A stretch of 64,000 nt of DNA from contig JAVIAB010000049.1 in the NCBI GenBank assembly GCA_032433765.1, forward strand, positions 23,556,147-23,620,146. Reading direction: 5' to 3'. The DNA comes from Megaustenia siamemsis. Taxonomy: Eukaryota > Mollusca > Gastropoda > Stylommatophora > Ariophantidae. Under the pieces are notes generated by a model. It searched no databases, was not told the DNA's origin, and saw only the letters and a program-made list of their open reading frames with translations. Within the stretch, counting starts at the first letter, position 1, and every line of letters starts with the position of its first letter. The translations under genes were made by a program, and so were the position numbers. Shown one piece after another: positions 11,176-22,314 of the stretch.

Positions 11176-11285
11176 CTTTTCAAGCTTGCTTTCCATGTTG
11201 CCAAATTCTTTGGGATCAACATCTGATACGATGGAGGAGCCCATTTTCCCCCTGCAGACGCTGTTACCCCCACCACTCATAGCAC
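11176..11285 (-). CDS. SMC4: SMC4 exon 13: end of hinge, start of descending coil
   Basis: This is the last recognised in-order exon of SMC4 in the window. It reads GAMSGGGNSVCRGKMGSS, then DPKEFGNMESKLEK. The GxMxGGG motif near the end of the hinge is a landmark of SMC4 and SMC proteins. The acceptor is CTCTCAG after a GA/CT-rich tract and the donor is AAAAG|GTACAT. The length is 110 nt: two bases complete the glycine codon begun in exon 12, then 36 codons, ending in phase 0. No following exon is visible to the left, so the rest of the gene lies in the gap or beyond base 1. Confidence 0.93.
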
Positions 11286-11394
11286 CTGAGAGAGAGAGAG
11301 AATAATGCAGCTTATAGCAAATCACTTCAGGGGAGGGAAGAAGTATGTTTACAGCACGGGGGAAAAAAATTCACAATTGAGTTATTGAGTTATT

Positions 11395-11700
11395 TGCGGG
11401 TCATCATCATTGCACTCCGACATGTCCATAGGTGCTCAGATCCCCTCCTCAGCAATTCCCTCAGTGTCCAGCGACTGACGACTCCAGTTCTATGTTGGTT
11501 GATAAGTCTTCTTAACGGCCACCAAGTTTCTCATTTCTGGCCGTGCCCATCTTAACTCCCATTTCCATCATCCGAAGAAGTGACGTTGATCTGTGTTTGT
11601 CGAAGTCCTGTGCTCTTCCAACATCTCGAAGGGCATTGATGATGTCCGCCCGATCCATCGGTTGCCCGTCCTCAACGACAGCGCAGCTAGCCAACCTGTC
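11395..11700 (-). mobile_element. LINE RNase H C-terminal fragment
   Basis: The minus strand reads ASCAVVEDGQPMDRADIINA, then LRMMEMGVKMGTARN. It matches the end of the longer element at 57838-59222, downstream of its RNase H domain. It is 5'-truncated and inserted in SMC4 intron 12. Confidence 0.7.
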
Positions 11701-11711
11701 TCTAAACTAGT

Positions 11712-11858
11712 CCAAATTCACAAATAATCAACAACAGTTAAAAACAAAGAATAATTGACAGCTCGAAGCAGGATCAAACCCACACTCCTCGACATAGCGC
11801 CTTGCTACAAGAAAACAAATACTAGAGCACACGGCCAGCCACCTGAGCTACCTAAAAA
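11712..11858 (-). mobile_element. tRNA-derived SINE fragment (family E)
   Basis: On the minus strand GGTAGCTCAGGTGGCTGG resembles tRNA box A, and GGGTTTGATCCTG about 70 nt later resembles box B. A non-tRNA AT-rich tail follows. The spacing and divergence fit a SINE better than a functional tRNA gene. Confidence 0.6.
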
Positions 11859-11859
11859 G

Positions 11860-12300
11860 TAGCTATCATTGGCGATGTCTTTCGCGCATGTAAATTCATG
11901 ACTTATAGCATAGGGTTATGATCAGCTTATACTTGTCTTCTTCTCTACCTTTTTAGCTCCCAGTGGAGCATAGGTCTTCAACAAACACTTTCCAAGTCGT
12001 TCTGTCTTTTGCCATTCTTTTAAGATTATATACTTATACAAACTGTTATTGATAACCGAGAAATGGCAGACATATAGAAGTTATCATATGTTGGAGATAA
12101 GCACAGATATCAAATCTAATATGGCCTTTAGCACCTTTACAGATGGTTGGTATCGAGTAATCATGATAAGTTAGTAGTTTGGTAAAAAATATTAGTGTCT
12201 TTTACTGGTTGTTTTTGCTGAACAGCTTCTCTTGTGGCTGAATCTGCCAATATTGGATAGATAGATCCATCCGCAGAACGAACAAGATATATTCGTCCAT
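11860..12300. other. Intron sequence without a recognised feature
   Basis: AT-rich sequence between a SINE fragment and a LINE fragment. I see no coding frame, tandem repeat or RNA gene. Confidence 0.5.
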
Positions 12301-12655
12301 TCATTCAAGATGCATGTCTGGCCTCCTTTCTCCTGCGCCTTTTATCTTCTGAATTTGATATCAGCACTGCCTTGAAAGTTGCTGTGACATTTTTTATTTT
12401 TGTTCTCCATGTGCTACGATCTGCAGCCACATTTTCCCAGTTTCTTTCACTGATAGAGAATTCACTGAAGGAAGCCTCGCAAACATCCTTAAATCTCAGC
12501 ACTGGTCTGCCCTTTGTTTTCTTTCCATCCTAAAGTTCACCATTTAATATTTGTTTGGGAATACGAATGTTTGTAATTTTTCTTACATGACCCAGCCACC
12601 TTAGTCTATGACTCCTAAGTGTTGCCATGATGGATGGGAAATTGGCTTGTTGTAA
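12300..12655 (-). mobile_element. LINE C-terminal fragment
   Basis: The minus-strand frame reads LRFKDVCEASFSEFSI, then NWENVAADRSTWRTKI. This pattern (GRPxLRFKD ... W ... DRxxWR) is the usual tail end of many non-LTR retrotransposon ORF2 proteins. It is 5'-truncated and a different family from its neighbours. Confidence 0.75.
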
Positions 12656-12661
12656 GGCATC

Positions 12662-13535
12662 TAGCTATAAACCCTTATGTATGCGCGTGAAAGCTGGAAA
12701 ACAACAAGAGATATAGAAACAAAGTTGAACGCATTCAAAAAGAAATGTCTAAGAAAAATACTTGGTATAGTGTGGAATGAATTAAAAACAAACGAGGAAA
12801 TTAGAGAAATCGCCAACCAACCCTAATATCTTCAGTAATAAAGAAAAGGCGGTTGGCTTACCACGGCAACAGCCGGGGTTCGTAATCCTGGCGAGGACAC
12901 CTGGGTTTTACTAATTCCCTAAAAATTAGTAGGAGCCGTGATAGCTCAGTGGTTAGTGAACTGGACTACTACGACAAGGGGTAGGGTTCGATCCCAACCG
13001 ACGGCTCCGGGTTCACCCAGCCTTAAATGGGTACCGGATTTTTTCTGGGAAAGTAAAAGCAGCACGGGCGTAAATACTGACCACATTACCCAAAAAAATC
13101 ATGTGCTGAAGGTCTGTAAAATATAGGGTCACTAACACCATATTTCCCTATACGCCACTTGGCGTGACGGGGGGTACTTTACTTTACTTTTTTAATAAAG
13201 AAAAGACGATGGTCATATGTTGGACATGTGATGAGAAGAGATAATAACCGAATATCAAAGCAAGCCCTCATGTGGGAAACAACAGGTAAGAGAAAAAGAG
13301 GAAGTCCCAGAGAGACAATGAGAAGAACATTGATGAGAGAGGCAAGAGCAGCAGGAATCGGCTCCCTCAATGAGATAGAACTGCTTGCACAGAACAGAGA
13401 CAAATGGCGAGAATTGACAAAATATCTTGAAAAGAATTGAAAACTGCTAGAACAAAATTCAAATAAGAGAAGGAGTATCTTGGTCAACGTCCTATGGGCC
13501 GGATACGGCTCAAAAAGGTCAATAGATGGATAGAA
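12662..13535 (+). mobile_element. RTE 3' fragment interrupted by a SINE
   Basis: Bases 12662-12835 encode YACESWKTTRDIETKLNAF and EEIREIANQP. Bases 13206-13535 continue with GHVMRRDNNRISKQALMWE and REARAAGIGSLNEIE, then the RTE tail CGGCTCAAAAAGGTCAATAG. The two halves are separated by an insertion at 12849-13192 flanked by the 13-bp duplication TAATAAAGAAAAG (12836-12848 and 13193-13205). Confidence 0.85.
12849..13192 (+). mobile_element. tRNA-derived SINE (family A) with an extra 5' module
   Basis: Bases 12932-13192 match the SINE at 51153-51415. They contain box A TAGCTCAGTGG and box B GGTTCGATCCC at tRNA-like spacing, a body ending ACTTGGCGTGACGGGGGGTA, and a T-rich end. Here the insertion also includes 83 bp upstream (12849-12931), with GGGGTTCGTAATCC resembling a second box B. 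The target duplication lies outside both parts, so they appear to have been inserted together. Confidence 0.85.
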
Positions 13536-13539
13536 GACA

Positions 13540-14380
13540 TCTGGGATATCAAATATAACAAATATTAATATCATGTGGGGCAGCGAGTAAAGTTGCAGAA
13601 AACAAACATAAAATGGCAGTGAGCAGCTCTAGACTAACAGAAAAACAAGACAATTTACAACTTTCAGCATAAGGTTTTCCTCAGGTATAGCAAACAAACT
13701 AAACACATTAAACACAAAATTCCCAGTCAGAACACAAAACATCACAGCTCTAAAAAAATTTCAGAAAAGATGGTGGCCAGGATTATTGCAGAATCTGGTT
13801 AAAAGATTAATAGACAATAGGGCAGGTAGGATTGTAATGATCTCCCTTGTGCTATATAGTTCCCAGTGTAAATGAATTTATGATGTTTTGGTTGTGATGT
13901 TTTCAATGGGCTAATTTATGTGTAAAATAAGAAAATGACTAGCAGCAGTGAAGTATCAAGAACACCTAATGCAAAATATAAAACAGCAGAAAAGGCTAGA
14001 GAATTACGTTCTAGGCATGTTGAATGTGTAGGACTAGCAGTTTTAGTAACACTGATGATGACATTTTAGGATCACATGACATACTTAACTTAATTCCAAC
14101 AACAAAAATTACGCATATTTTTTTCCTAAAAATATTGGTTATTATTGTTTCCATTATCTTTCATTTTATTTTTCAAGATATTTTCTAGATTATTAAACCA
14201 TATTTTTTCCCCTTTCATATGGCGGCTGATACGTGTGCCTATGACTTCTAGTAACTAAAATATGACAGATCGAGTGCACGAAGCACTTTCAAAAAAAAAA
14301 AATTCAGGCAAACAGGGAAAAAAATAGTGGTCTTAAAGCGTCAAGATAATTAGGGATAAATTGCAGAGCTTTAAAGATTC
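13540..14380. other. Intron sequence without a recognised feature
   Basis: SMC4 intron 12 sequence that I cannot assign. It is AT-rich, without a long open frame or tandem structure. Confidence 0.5.
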
Positions 14381-14384
14381 ACTT

Positions 14385-15083
14385 GACTAACAACATCACT
14401 AGACTAACAACATCACTTGACTAACAACATCACTAGACTAACAACATCACTAGACTAACAACATCACTTGACTAACAACATCACTTGACTAACAACATCA
14501 CTTGACTAACACATCACTTGACTAACAACATCACTTGACTAACAACATCACTAGACTAACAACATCACTTGACTAACAACATCACTTGACTAACAACATC
14601 ACTAGACTAACAACATCACTATACAACAACCTCACTGACCATAGCCTCACTTGACAAACAACCTCACTTGACAAACAACCTCACTTGACAAACAACCTCA
14701 CTTGACAACAGCCTCACTAGACATCAACCTCACTTGACAACAACATCACTTGACAAACAACCTCTGTTGACAACAACCTCACTCGAAAGCAACCTCACTT
14801 GACAGCAACCTCTGTTGACAACAACCTCACCTACCCAAAACCTCACTTGACAAACAACTTCACTTGACAAACAACCTCACTTGACAACAACATCACTTGA
14901 CAAACAACCTCTGTTGCCAACAACCTTACCTGCCAAAACCTCACTTGACAAACAAACAACCTCACCTGAGAAACAACCTCACTTGACAAACAACTTCACT
15001 TGACATACAACCTCACTTGACAAACAACCTCACTTGACAACAACCTCACCTGACAAACAACCTCACTTGACAAACAACCTCAC
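14385..15083. repeat. 17-20 bp minisatellite starting at the exon 12 donor
   Basis: On the gene strand the array begins at the donor itself: CAG|GTGAGGTTGTTTGTC, then repeated TTGTTTGTCAAGTGAGG. Roughly 40 units follow. The far half drifts to a GTTGTTAGTCTAGTGATGTT-like form of about 20 bp. Many units therefore carry a donor-like CAAGTGAGG, and a few carry CAGGTGAGG, identical to the real site. Confidence 0.93.
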
Positions 15084-15267
15084 CTGATACTTCTATCATT
15101 TCCCTTTCAGTGTTACAACTCGGTACCGGGTTTTCCCATAAGCTATCCTCGTGGCTTGGTCAATATCCTTGGCAACCAAAGTGTTCCTCAAGGCAAAGTA
15201 GAAGCAGGTTGCCACCTTCTCATCCTTGACACGGACAAGGTCAAACAGACGAGGCACATTCTCTGGT
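15084..15267 (-). CDS. SMC4: SMC4 exon 12: hinge, with a one-base deletion
   Basis: This hinge exon reads PENVPRLFDLVRVKDEK, then FYFALRNTLVAKDIDQATR and IAYGKTRYRVVTLKG, which aligns throughout with metazoan SMC4. Exon 11 supplies the first two bases of the threonine codon at its start. The acceptor is CTGTCAG and the donor CAG|GTGAGG. The exon is 184 nt where 185 is needed. After CTGAAAGGG one G is missing, so the frame stops early unless the base is restored, when it reads on as EMIEVSG into exon 13. A sequence error is the simplest cause. Confidence 0.92.
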
Positions 15268-15505
15268 CTGACAGAGTTTGTATAAAAACAATGATAAGTC
15301 TAATGTGGGGTTGTTGAACAAGCAGGCTATTACAACCATTAACAGGCATATGAAATATCATTTTCTATGATACACTACTTACACTTGTTTGGAACACACT
15401 TTTTAGCTGAAATGACCTAAGCCACGTTGATGCAAATTATACACTTAATATGACACAAATGAGGCCCCTCCTCCGACAAACATTTTGCGTTTCTAACCTA
15501 CATTC

Positions 15506-15831
15506 TGGGGGACATTTGGTCTCGAGGCAAGACGCCGGCCTCGAGACAGAGAGGTTGCGGGTTCAAATCCCGGCTATACCGGTTGGGATTTTTATTTATG
15601 TTTTCTCTTCGCGGCAACCACCTCTGGTCTCAGCAGCGAGGCCCAGCTTGAAATGTCAGTTACTCATTGACGGAATAAACATGAGTACCTCTGAAGCCGG
15701 ATTTATCTGCCTGTGTGGCGAAGGACCCCTGTGCACACGGCTACAGGAAAAAATAGATTAACACGCAAAATTCAGTTCCTAGTCTTTAGGAACTTTGCCA
15801 GAGGTTAAAGCTGGCGAACGAAAAAAAAAAA
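15506..15831 (+). mobile_element. tRNA-related SINE (family B), complete
   Basis: A 326-bp unit with a box B-like GGGTTCAAATCCCGGC and a conserved body (GGTTGGGATTTTTATTTATG, CAGTTCCTAGTCTTTAGGAA), ending in CTGGCGAACG and poly-A. It is flanked by the 11-bp duplication AACCTACATTC at 15495-15505 and 15832-15842. Other copies are at 30341, 35200 (minus) and 51131 (minus). Confidence 0.88.
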
Positions 15832-15842
15832 AACCTACATTC

Positions 15843-16120
15843 AGAACTTTTCCGCCACCTTGGTCTATAAAAAAAACAATTATTGCTTATATAAAGCCGC
15901 CGACAGTGTCCTGTCTGTTGTTTCAGTTCACCTCATAAATTTGCTAAAATAATAATTGCCGCCTAATGGTCCGGTGTTGATGACTTTCACTTTACCAACG
16001 CCACGAGCACAAATAATATGTTTAAATTTTGAATGCATATTTAACAAAATTGAAACGATAAAAACAATGGCTTTCACTTCTATTCACTGAAATGATTAAA
16101 TTGTACATTTGTATAAACAA
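15843..16120. other. Intron sequence without a recognised feature
   Basis: SMC4 intron 11 sequence between a SINE and a LINE fragment. I see nothing coding or repeated. Confidence 0.5.
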
Positions 16121-16124
16121 TCTT

Positions 16125-16440
16125 TCATTGAGTGCCATCTCCGCATCGAAGGTTAGCTACATGTAGCGCCATAGGCTGATTTATCCATCTTTTGATGTTA
16201 CTCATCCATGTTATTCTTGGTCTGCCTCTGCCTCTTTTACATTGTATTTTCCCTTCCAAAATTACTTTTAGTAGGCTGTTGTGTCTTTTAATGTGCCCAA
16301 AAATCTCATTTGTCTTGTGTGGATTGTGTTTAGTAGTTCTATTTTCATCTTTAGTTGTTTTAAGACTTCATCGTTTGATTTCTTTTCTTTCCACCCAATT
16401 TCACCTATTCTTCTATAGACCCACATAATCAATCATAGAT
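16125..16440 (-). mobile_element. LINE C-terminal fragment
   Basis: Read on the minus strand, this corresponds to the MWxYRRIG ... GHIKRHN ... RPRITWMSNIKRW block of the LINE family at 20525-21385 and 33555-33940. It is truncated at both ends and frameshifted. Confidence 0.7.
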
Positions 16441-16907
16441 TCAAAATGTTAATGTTTAGAGATAAAATTTTGTGAATTAATCAAATCGTAACCTATTATT
16501 AATATCACGTTTTAACACCGACGCAGTGAGCACAATAATGTTAATATGAGAGATTAAATGTCGTGAATTAAGCAGATCATAATATAAAATATATAGTCTG
16601 GTGTAATTTTTCCAGTAGCAGTGGGCTAGACAAACATTCCGGCCAGACTTTGCGAAAGGGAATTCCATATTTGACGTCAGGACTGCATAAAACTAAGGTA
16701 AATGTTTTAAAGAGCTAATGTTCAGATGTGCACTGGGCTGCACGCAATACAGTGAGGTGAGACCTACTTATTTTAATCACACCTAATATTTGAGTACTGT
16801 GGAGATTACCTTCAACATCAATATTTACATTTCTACAAATCTGAGTAGGTAGAAAGTTGAGACTGTCTTCATTATCGATATGTATGGCATTTATGTAATG
16901 GGCGGTA
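16441..16907. other. Intron sequence without a recognised feature
   Basis: Single-copy-looking sequence that ends where the large duplicated segment begins at 16908. No feature is supported. Confidence 0.5.
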
Positions 16908-17051
16908 GCAAAAGTCGACCAAAATAACAAGTTACAACTTTTAACTAAAAGTACTTCTCATCTATAAAGAGTTCCGGTGCCAAGATGGTGGAAAACAGTT
17001 TGTCAGGATTTGGTTTGGAGGCTGATCAATTTCAGCTGTCTATTGTAGATT

Positions 17052-17642
17052 TAAATATTTGGGAACATTGTTAACCTCAGATGGTAGCTGTACAAAAGAG
17101 GTGAGATGCGGAATAGCTCAGTCAAAAGCAGCTTACCAAAAATGAGGAAGATACTGTGCAATCTATTTTTGACAATAGAAACATGAAAAAGAGTACTTAA
17201 ATGTTATGTAGAGCCAGTCTTAACATATGGATGTGAATGATGGACAATAGGACAACAGACAAGAAAATCACTGGAGGCTGTACAAATGTGGTTTTACAGA
17301 AGAATGTTGAGAATACCATGGACAGCTAAGAAGAGTAATGAAAATGTTCTGAAAGAGGCCAAGCAAAAAGAGAGCTAATTTCAATATTAGGAAGAAACAA
17401 TCATCATTTTTTGGCCATGTAATGAGAAGTGAACAGCTGGAATATATTGTAACAACTGGGAAAATTGAGGGACGAAGAGATAGAGGGGGAGCAAAGAGAA
17501 AAGATACCAGACAGCTTAAGAGAATGGCTTGGCAAAAGGTCAACAACAGAAATGATAAATAACTGTCGTGATCGAAAGTTGTGGAGAGAAATGATCACCT
17601 TCACCAGCAGGCTGGGGGGGGGGGGGGGGGGGGGGGGGGGGG
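17052..17642 (+). mobile_element. 5'-truncated LINE fragment (copy 2)
   Basis: As at 145-742: it encodes MWFYRRMLRIPWTAKKSNE, FFGHVMRSEQLEYIVTTG and REKIPDSLREWLGKRSTTE in pieces, and ends in about 30 G. The G run differs in length between the copies. Confidence 0.8.
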
Positions 17643-17844
17643 AACGACGACACATTTTTTAAAAGTTGGTGACTTTTGTTTTTCATTATAAGAGATCATA
17701 TCTCATGGAATCAAAATTTTGAAGAATTAGTGTTTTGATGCTGTAATTTCTACAATGGTATCGTAATCTAGAGTTCAGCTGGAAGAAGAAAAAAGATACC
17801 ATAATCATATACACAATTTATACTCAAATTTATTCAATACTTAC

Positions 17845-18047
17845 GTTACAATCCTCTTTTTTGTCTCCTCCCTCCATACCTCCATCTTTTCCAGAAGAAT
17901 AAAATGACCTAGACCGATATTATTCTTTTTCAAGAACTCAATGCACTTCTTGCCGGTATCAATTGTATCCACTACAATATGGTCCAAACTCCCACATGCC
18001 GTGGAAATGGCTACATCGTACTGACTATCAATAGCTCCAAGGTCACC
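17845..18047 (-). CDS. SMC4: SMC4 exon 11: hinge core
   Basis: A 203-nt exon that reads GDLGAIDSQYDVAISTACGS, then LDHIVVDTIDTGKKCIEF and LKKNNIGLGHFILLEKM. This is the SMC hinge, which forms the heterodimer interface with SMC2. The acceptor is CATCTAG|GGTGAC and the donor AC|GTAAGT. The last two bases (AC) join the A of exon 12 to make threonine, giving RIVTPENVPRLF, in register with known SMC4. The typical 'ATFI' around the FIGLDKM motif reads GHFILLEKM here. Confidence 0.95.
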
Positions 18048-18174
18048 CTAGATGGTATAATAAAAGTGTGATGTCATTTTTTAAAATGTCCATGAAAGAT
18101 GAGGATAATTTTATATGGTTAAAGAAATATTAAATAAGCAATATTTAATCCGGTTGTTTCCAAAATGGAGGAAT

Positions 18175-18330
18175 TATTTTTCTCCGGCTTGGTATAGAAC
18201 CGTTGATCAGAGGTTTAACAAGCCGCTATCGTAAAAACGATGTTGTTAATGAAACGTAGGTGTATCTTGGTCTACGCCCTATGGGCCGGTTACGGCTCGA
18301 AAGGTCAATAGATAGATAGATAGAATATTT
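18175..18330 (+). repeat. SINE-like repeat with RTE-type tail (copy 2)
   Basis: As at 1265-1420: a non-coding body followed by CGCCCTATGGGCCGGTTACG and a GATA run. It lies just upstream (gene sense) of SMC4 exon 11. Confidence 0.55.
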
Positions 18331-18337
18331 AATCAAA

Positions 18338-18790
18338 ATGTCATCTCAAATCATTCCCACATTGTGCTACCAATGCCAAACATGGGCACTAATGTTCAGA
18401 CACAAAAGAAAACTTGTTACCACAGAGGTGCGGTGTCCGAGAAAAGCGATTGGAGTAACTAGGAAAGACAGAATCAGAAATTACATTATAAGAGAAAGAG
18501 TAGGCATTGAGCCAATCATAAGCTACATACAGAAACAACAAATAAACTGGCTTGCCCATCTAGAAAGAATGCCGTATGATTCCTTACCATACAAAGTATA
18601 TATTAAAAGAGGAGAACAGAAGGTAGGCCCACAGTAAGATGGACAGACAGCATCAAAGAAACGCTACAGCAACATCAATTGAAAATGACTGAGACTGCCA
18701 AAAGGATAAGACCCAGAACTATGTATCCCCACTGACACCCGAATGGGTACAAGAGGAAATGAAGAAAGAAAAAGAAATAAGAAAGTAGGT
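18338..18790 (+). mobile_element. LINE C-terminal fragment (copy 2)
   Basis: As at 1430-1880, with CYQCQTWALMFRHKRKL and INWLAHLERMPYDSLPY on the plus strand and a decayed end. Confidence 0.65.
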
Positions 18791-18911
18791 CAGGAGATGT
18801 TAGATAAAATATAAGACCAAAGCAAAAAAATGTAAATTTGTATAAACTGAAAGAAATGACACTTTTGCAACAGATATAAGGGGAGGTTAACACCAAGAGC
18901 AAAAGGAGTTA

Positions 18912-19318
18912 ACAGAAGTCAACAAAAAGTGCAAACAAATATACTAATCTAGATATAGATGTAACAACGATATTCCAACAAAAAGTGCAAACAAATATAC
19001 TAATCTAGACATAGATGTAACAACGATATTCCAACAAAAAGTGCAAACAAATATACTAATCTAGACATAGATGTAACAACGATATTCCAACAAAAAGTGC
19101 AAACAAATATACTAATCTAGACATAGATGTAACAACAATATTCCAACAAAAAGTGCAAACAAATATACTAATCTAGACATAGATGTAACAACGATATTCC
19201 AACAAAAAGTGCAAACAAATATACTAATCTAGACATAGATGTAACAACGATATTCCAACAAAAGTGCAAACAAATATACTAATCTAGACATAGATGTAAC
19301 AACAATATTCCAACAAAA
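18912..19318. repeat. 56-bp minisatellite, about 7 units (copy 2)
   Basis: The same unit as 2005-2405, more regular here. It is about 870 nt upstream of the exon 11 acceptor in gene sense. Confidence 0.95.
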
Positions 19319-19494
19319 AACACAAGGTTGGTTAGTTCCAGCCAACACAAATAACTTATGCTCATTTAATGTTCTTTCAATGGCAGACGATAAAGAGTAG
19401 TTGACAAGAAAAAAAGAAGAAAAAGATTTGGCTTCAACTAAAAGTCATGAAATTTACAGAACATAAGATTTGATTCATAATAAACAACATTGCT

Positions 19495-20180
19495 GTTGTC
19501 ACTAGAAAACATAAGATTTAATCTATTTCAATAAATAATCTCGCAGCTGTCACTAGAAAACATAGATTTGATTTATTTCAATGAATAATCTCGCAGCTGT
19601 CACTAGAAAACATAGATTTGATTTATTTCAATAAATAATCTCACTGCTGTCACAAGAAAACATAGATTTGATTTATTTCAATAAATAATCTCGCTGCTGT
19701 CACTAGAAAACATAGATTTGATTTATTTCAATAAATAATCTCGCTGCTGTCACTAGAAAACATAGATTTGATTTATTTCAATAAATAATCTCGCTGCTGT
19801 CACAAGAAAACATAGATTTGATTTATTTCAATAAATAATCTCGCTGCTGTCACTAGAAAACATAGATTTGATTTATTTCAATAAATAATCTCGCTGCTGT
19901 CACTAGAAAACATAGATTTGATTTATTTCAATAAATAATCTCGCTGCTGTCACTAGAAAACATAGATTTGATTTATTTCAATAAATAATCTTGCTGCTGT
20001 CACTAGAAAATGTAGATTTGATTTATTTCAATAAATATTCTTGCTGCTGTAACTAGAAAACGTAGATTTGATTTATTTCAATAAATAATCTTGCTGCTGT
20101 CACTAGAAAATGTAGATTTGATTTATTTCAATAAATAATCTTGCTGCTGTCACTAGAAAACGTAGATTTGATTTATATAA
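19495..20180. repeat. 60-bp minisatellite, about 11 units (copy 2)
   Basis: Near-perfect 60-bp period containing CAGCTGTCACTAGAAAACAT and AGATTTGATTTATTTCAATA. The array ends about 170 nt downstream (gene sense) of the exon 10 donor and does not include it. Confidence 0.95.
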
Positions 20181-20352
20181 CCAACAATTTAGTTGAGAAT
20201 TTTGTCAGGCTGCTAGGTAGGAAAAAAAGAGATGATACCAGGCACTGTGGATAGAGAATTGTGGAAGGACACGATCACCTACGCAAACTGGTATGGCACA
20301 TGATGATTTAAAAAAAAAAATGAAACAAAATAAAAATAAATCATAAACTAAC

Positions 20353-20483
20353 CAGACGGCCATAGATCCAGGAAGAGCCCCTTTCTTCTTCTCAGCCATT
20401 AGAGAGTCCAAGACTCGATTCTGACTTTTGGTTGCTGCCATCGAGCTTTTGATTTCCTCCACTTTAGCACGCAGTTTATTACG
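20353..20483 (-). CDS. SMC4: SMC4 exon 10: end of ascending coil, start of hinge, with a one-base deletion
   Basis: Reads RNKLRAKVEEIKSSMAATKS, QNRVLDSLMAEKKKGALPG, then the frame breaks: one G is missing in GGATCTATGG, where the duplicate at 3427-3558 has GGGATCTATGG and gives GIYGRL. GIYGRLGDLG is the highly conserved hinge entry. The acceptor is CTTCAG|CGTAAT and the donor CTG|GTTAGT. It is 131 nt where 132 is needed. Since the other copy is intact, this is very probably a base error. Confidence 0.93.
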
Positions 20484-20524
20484 CTGAAGATAAAAATATG
20501 ACATATTTCATTTACGGTTTTCCT

Positions 20525-21385
20525 ACTATTTTGTTGTTTTAAGAAATGTTTATTAATGGAACATTAATGGAAAGATAATCAATAACCTAAAATATGCTGA
20601 TGATACTGTTCTACTAGCAGAAAATCCTAAAAACCTACAACAATTGCTTAATGTGATAAACATAACAAGCAAAAAATATGGACTAGATATGAATATCAAA
20701 AAGACTAAAACTATGATCATAAACAAAGAAAATTCTCAAGACCTACAATTAAATATCACAGTTGACTGGATACAGTCCAGAGCTACAACTACCTGGGACA
20801 TACTATAACCAATGATGGAAAATGTAAAATTGAAATAAACAAAAGAATAGGCATGGCAAAAAGTGATTTTAATGCCATGAAAAATATACTAACATCAAAA
20901 CAAATATCAGCAGGGCTGAAACTAAGAATAGCAAAATGTTACATCTTCTCAATATTCCTGTATGGTGCAGAAACATGGACATTAGACAAGAAAACATAAC
21001 AGAAAATTGAAGCCTTTGAAATGTGGATTTATAGAAGAATAGGTAGAATTGGATGGAAAGAAAAGATAACAAATGATGAAGTTTTAAAACAACTGAAAAT
21101 AAAAAGAGAACTACTAAATACAATTAAGACAAGACAAATGAAATTTGTGGGGCATGTTAAAAGACACAACAGCCTACTAAAAGTAATATTAGAAGGGAAA
21201 ATACAAGATAAAAGAGGCAGACCAAGACTAACATGGACGAGTAACATCAAAAGATGGACATGTCAATCTATGACAGCCTGCACCATCAAAGCAAGAAACA
21301 GAGTAGAATGGCGATCCATGGTAGCCAACCTTCGTTGCGGAAAACTCAATGATCATGATGATGAAAGAAATGTTTCCAAAATTTA
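20525..21385 (+). mobile_element. LINE RT C-terminal fragment (copy 2)
   Basis: The plus strand runs from a degenerate YADDTVLLAENPK motif (RT catalytic ADD) through YGAETWTLD, MWIYRRIGRIGWKEK, MKFVGHVKRHNSLLK and GRPRLTWTSNIKRW to a GATGATGA tail. It is missing the endonuclease and most of the RT. Inserted in SMC4 intron 9. Confidence 0.82.
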
Positions 21386-21579
21386 AAAAAAAAAATTGTT
21401 TGATTTTCTGTCAATCTCTTTTGTTGTTTTCCAGCTTTCACATGCATAGGTACGGGTTGATACTACGTTATATTCTGTTAGGTTTTATTGCTTAGTATTT
21501 TTTGTTTCCATATTTTATCTAGGTTTTAAAATTCACTTCTGCTTTTGCTATCCTGTTTCTGATCTCTTTTGTGTTTCAC

Positions 21580-21750
21580 CTTCTTGATCTATATAGCACC
21601 CATGGTATATATGATCTATATAGCACCCATGGTATATATATAGTGGTCTACTCTTTCTTTGTTTCACTTTCTTGATCTATATAGCTACCATGATATATAT
21701 AGTGGTCTATTTTTTCTTTGTTTCACTTTCTTGATCTATATAGCTACCAT

Positions 21751-21845
<95 letters not shown>

Positions 21846-21920
21846 GTCTAATCTTTCTTTGCTTCACCTTCTTGATCTATATAGCTACCATGGTATATAT
21901 ATATATAGTGGTCTACTCTT
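21580..21920. repeat. Roughly 70-bp degenerate repeat with (TA)n tract
   Basis: Four or five units of CTTTGTTTCACTTTCTTGAT plus CTATATAGCTACCATGG are present, each followed by a TATATA run. One run is expanded to about 90 bp at 21751-21842. The units come from the LINE coding sequence around them. The copy-1 equivalent is 4630-4965. Confidence 0.85.
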
Positions 21921-22314
21921 TCCAATGCCTAGCAATTGAGATACATATTGCCCTTTAGAGTATTATTTGTCATTATTTTTGTTTTATCCCTGTTTGTTGA
22001 TTTCAAGTCCTATATTCTCGCCATGGATGATAAGGTTATCTGTGATATTTTGCATCTTGATACTCTGGAGCAACATATCATCTGCAAAATGTAGATTCTA
22101 ATTCTTGTTGCACAATTTTATATCATTATTGCCTTTGCAACATTTACTCATTATGTCATCAATGGTAAATTCCAAATAGCAATGGTGATAGGGTTACATC
22201 CCTATTTGACTCCTGTTTCTATCCGAAACCAATCACTCATTTCCTCCTCTGAGCCTACTGCTCAAGTACAACCATCATATATGTCTTTTATAATGGTGGT
22301 AATTTTTGGTATCC

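Noticed and set aside
12932..13010. Functional tRNA gene
   Set aside because: Box A and box B are present, but the unit has a SINE body, a T-rich end and target duplications, and recurs at 51153.
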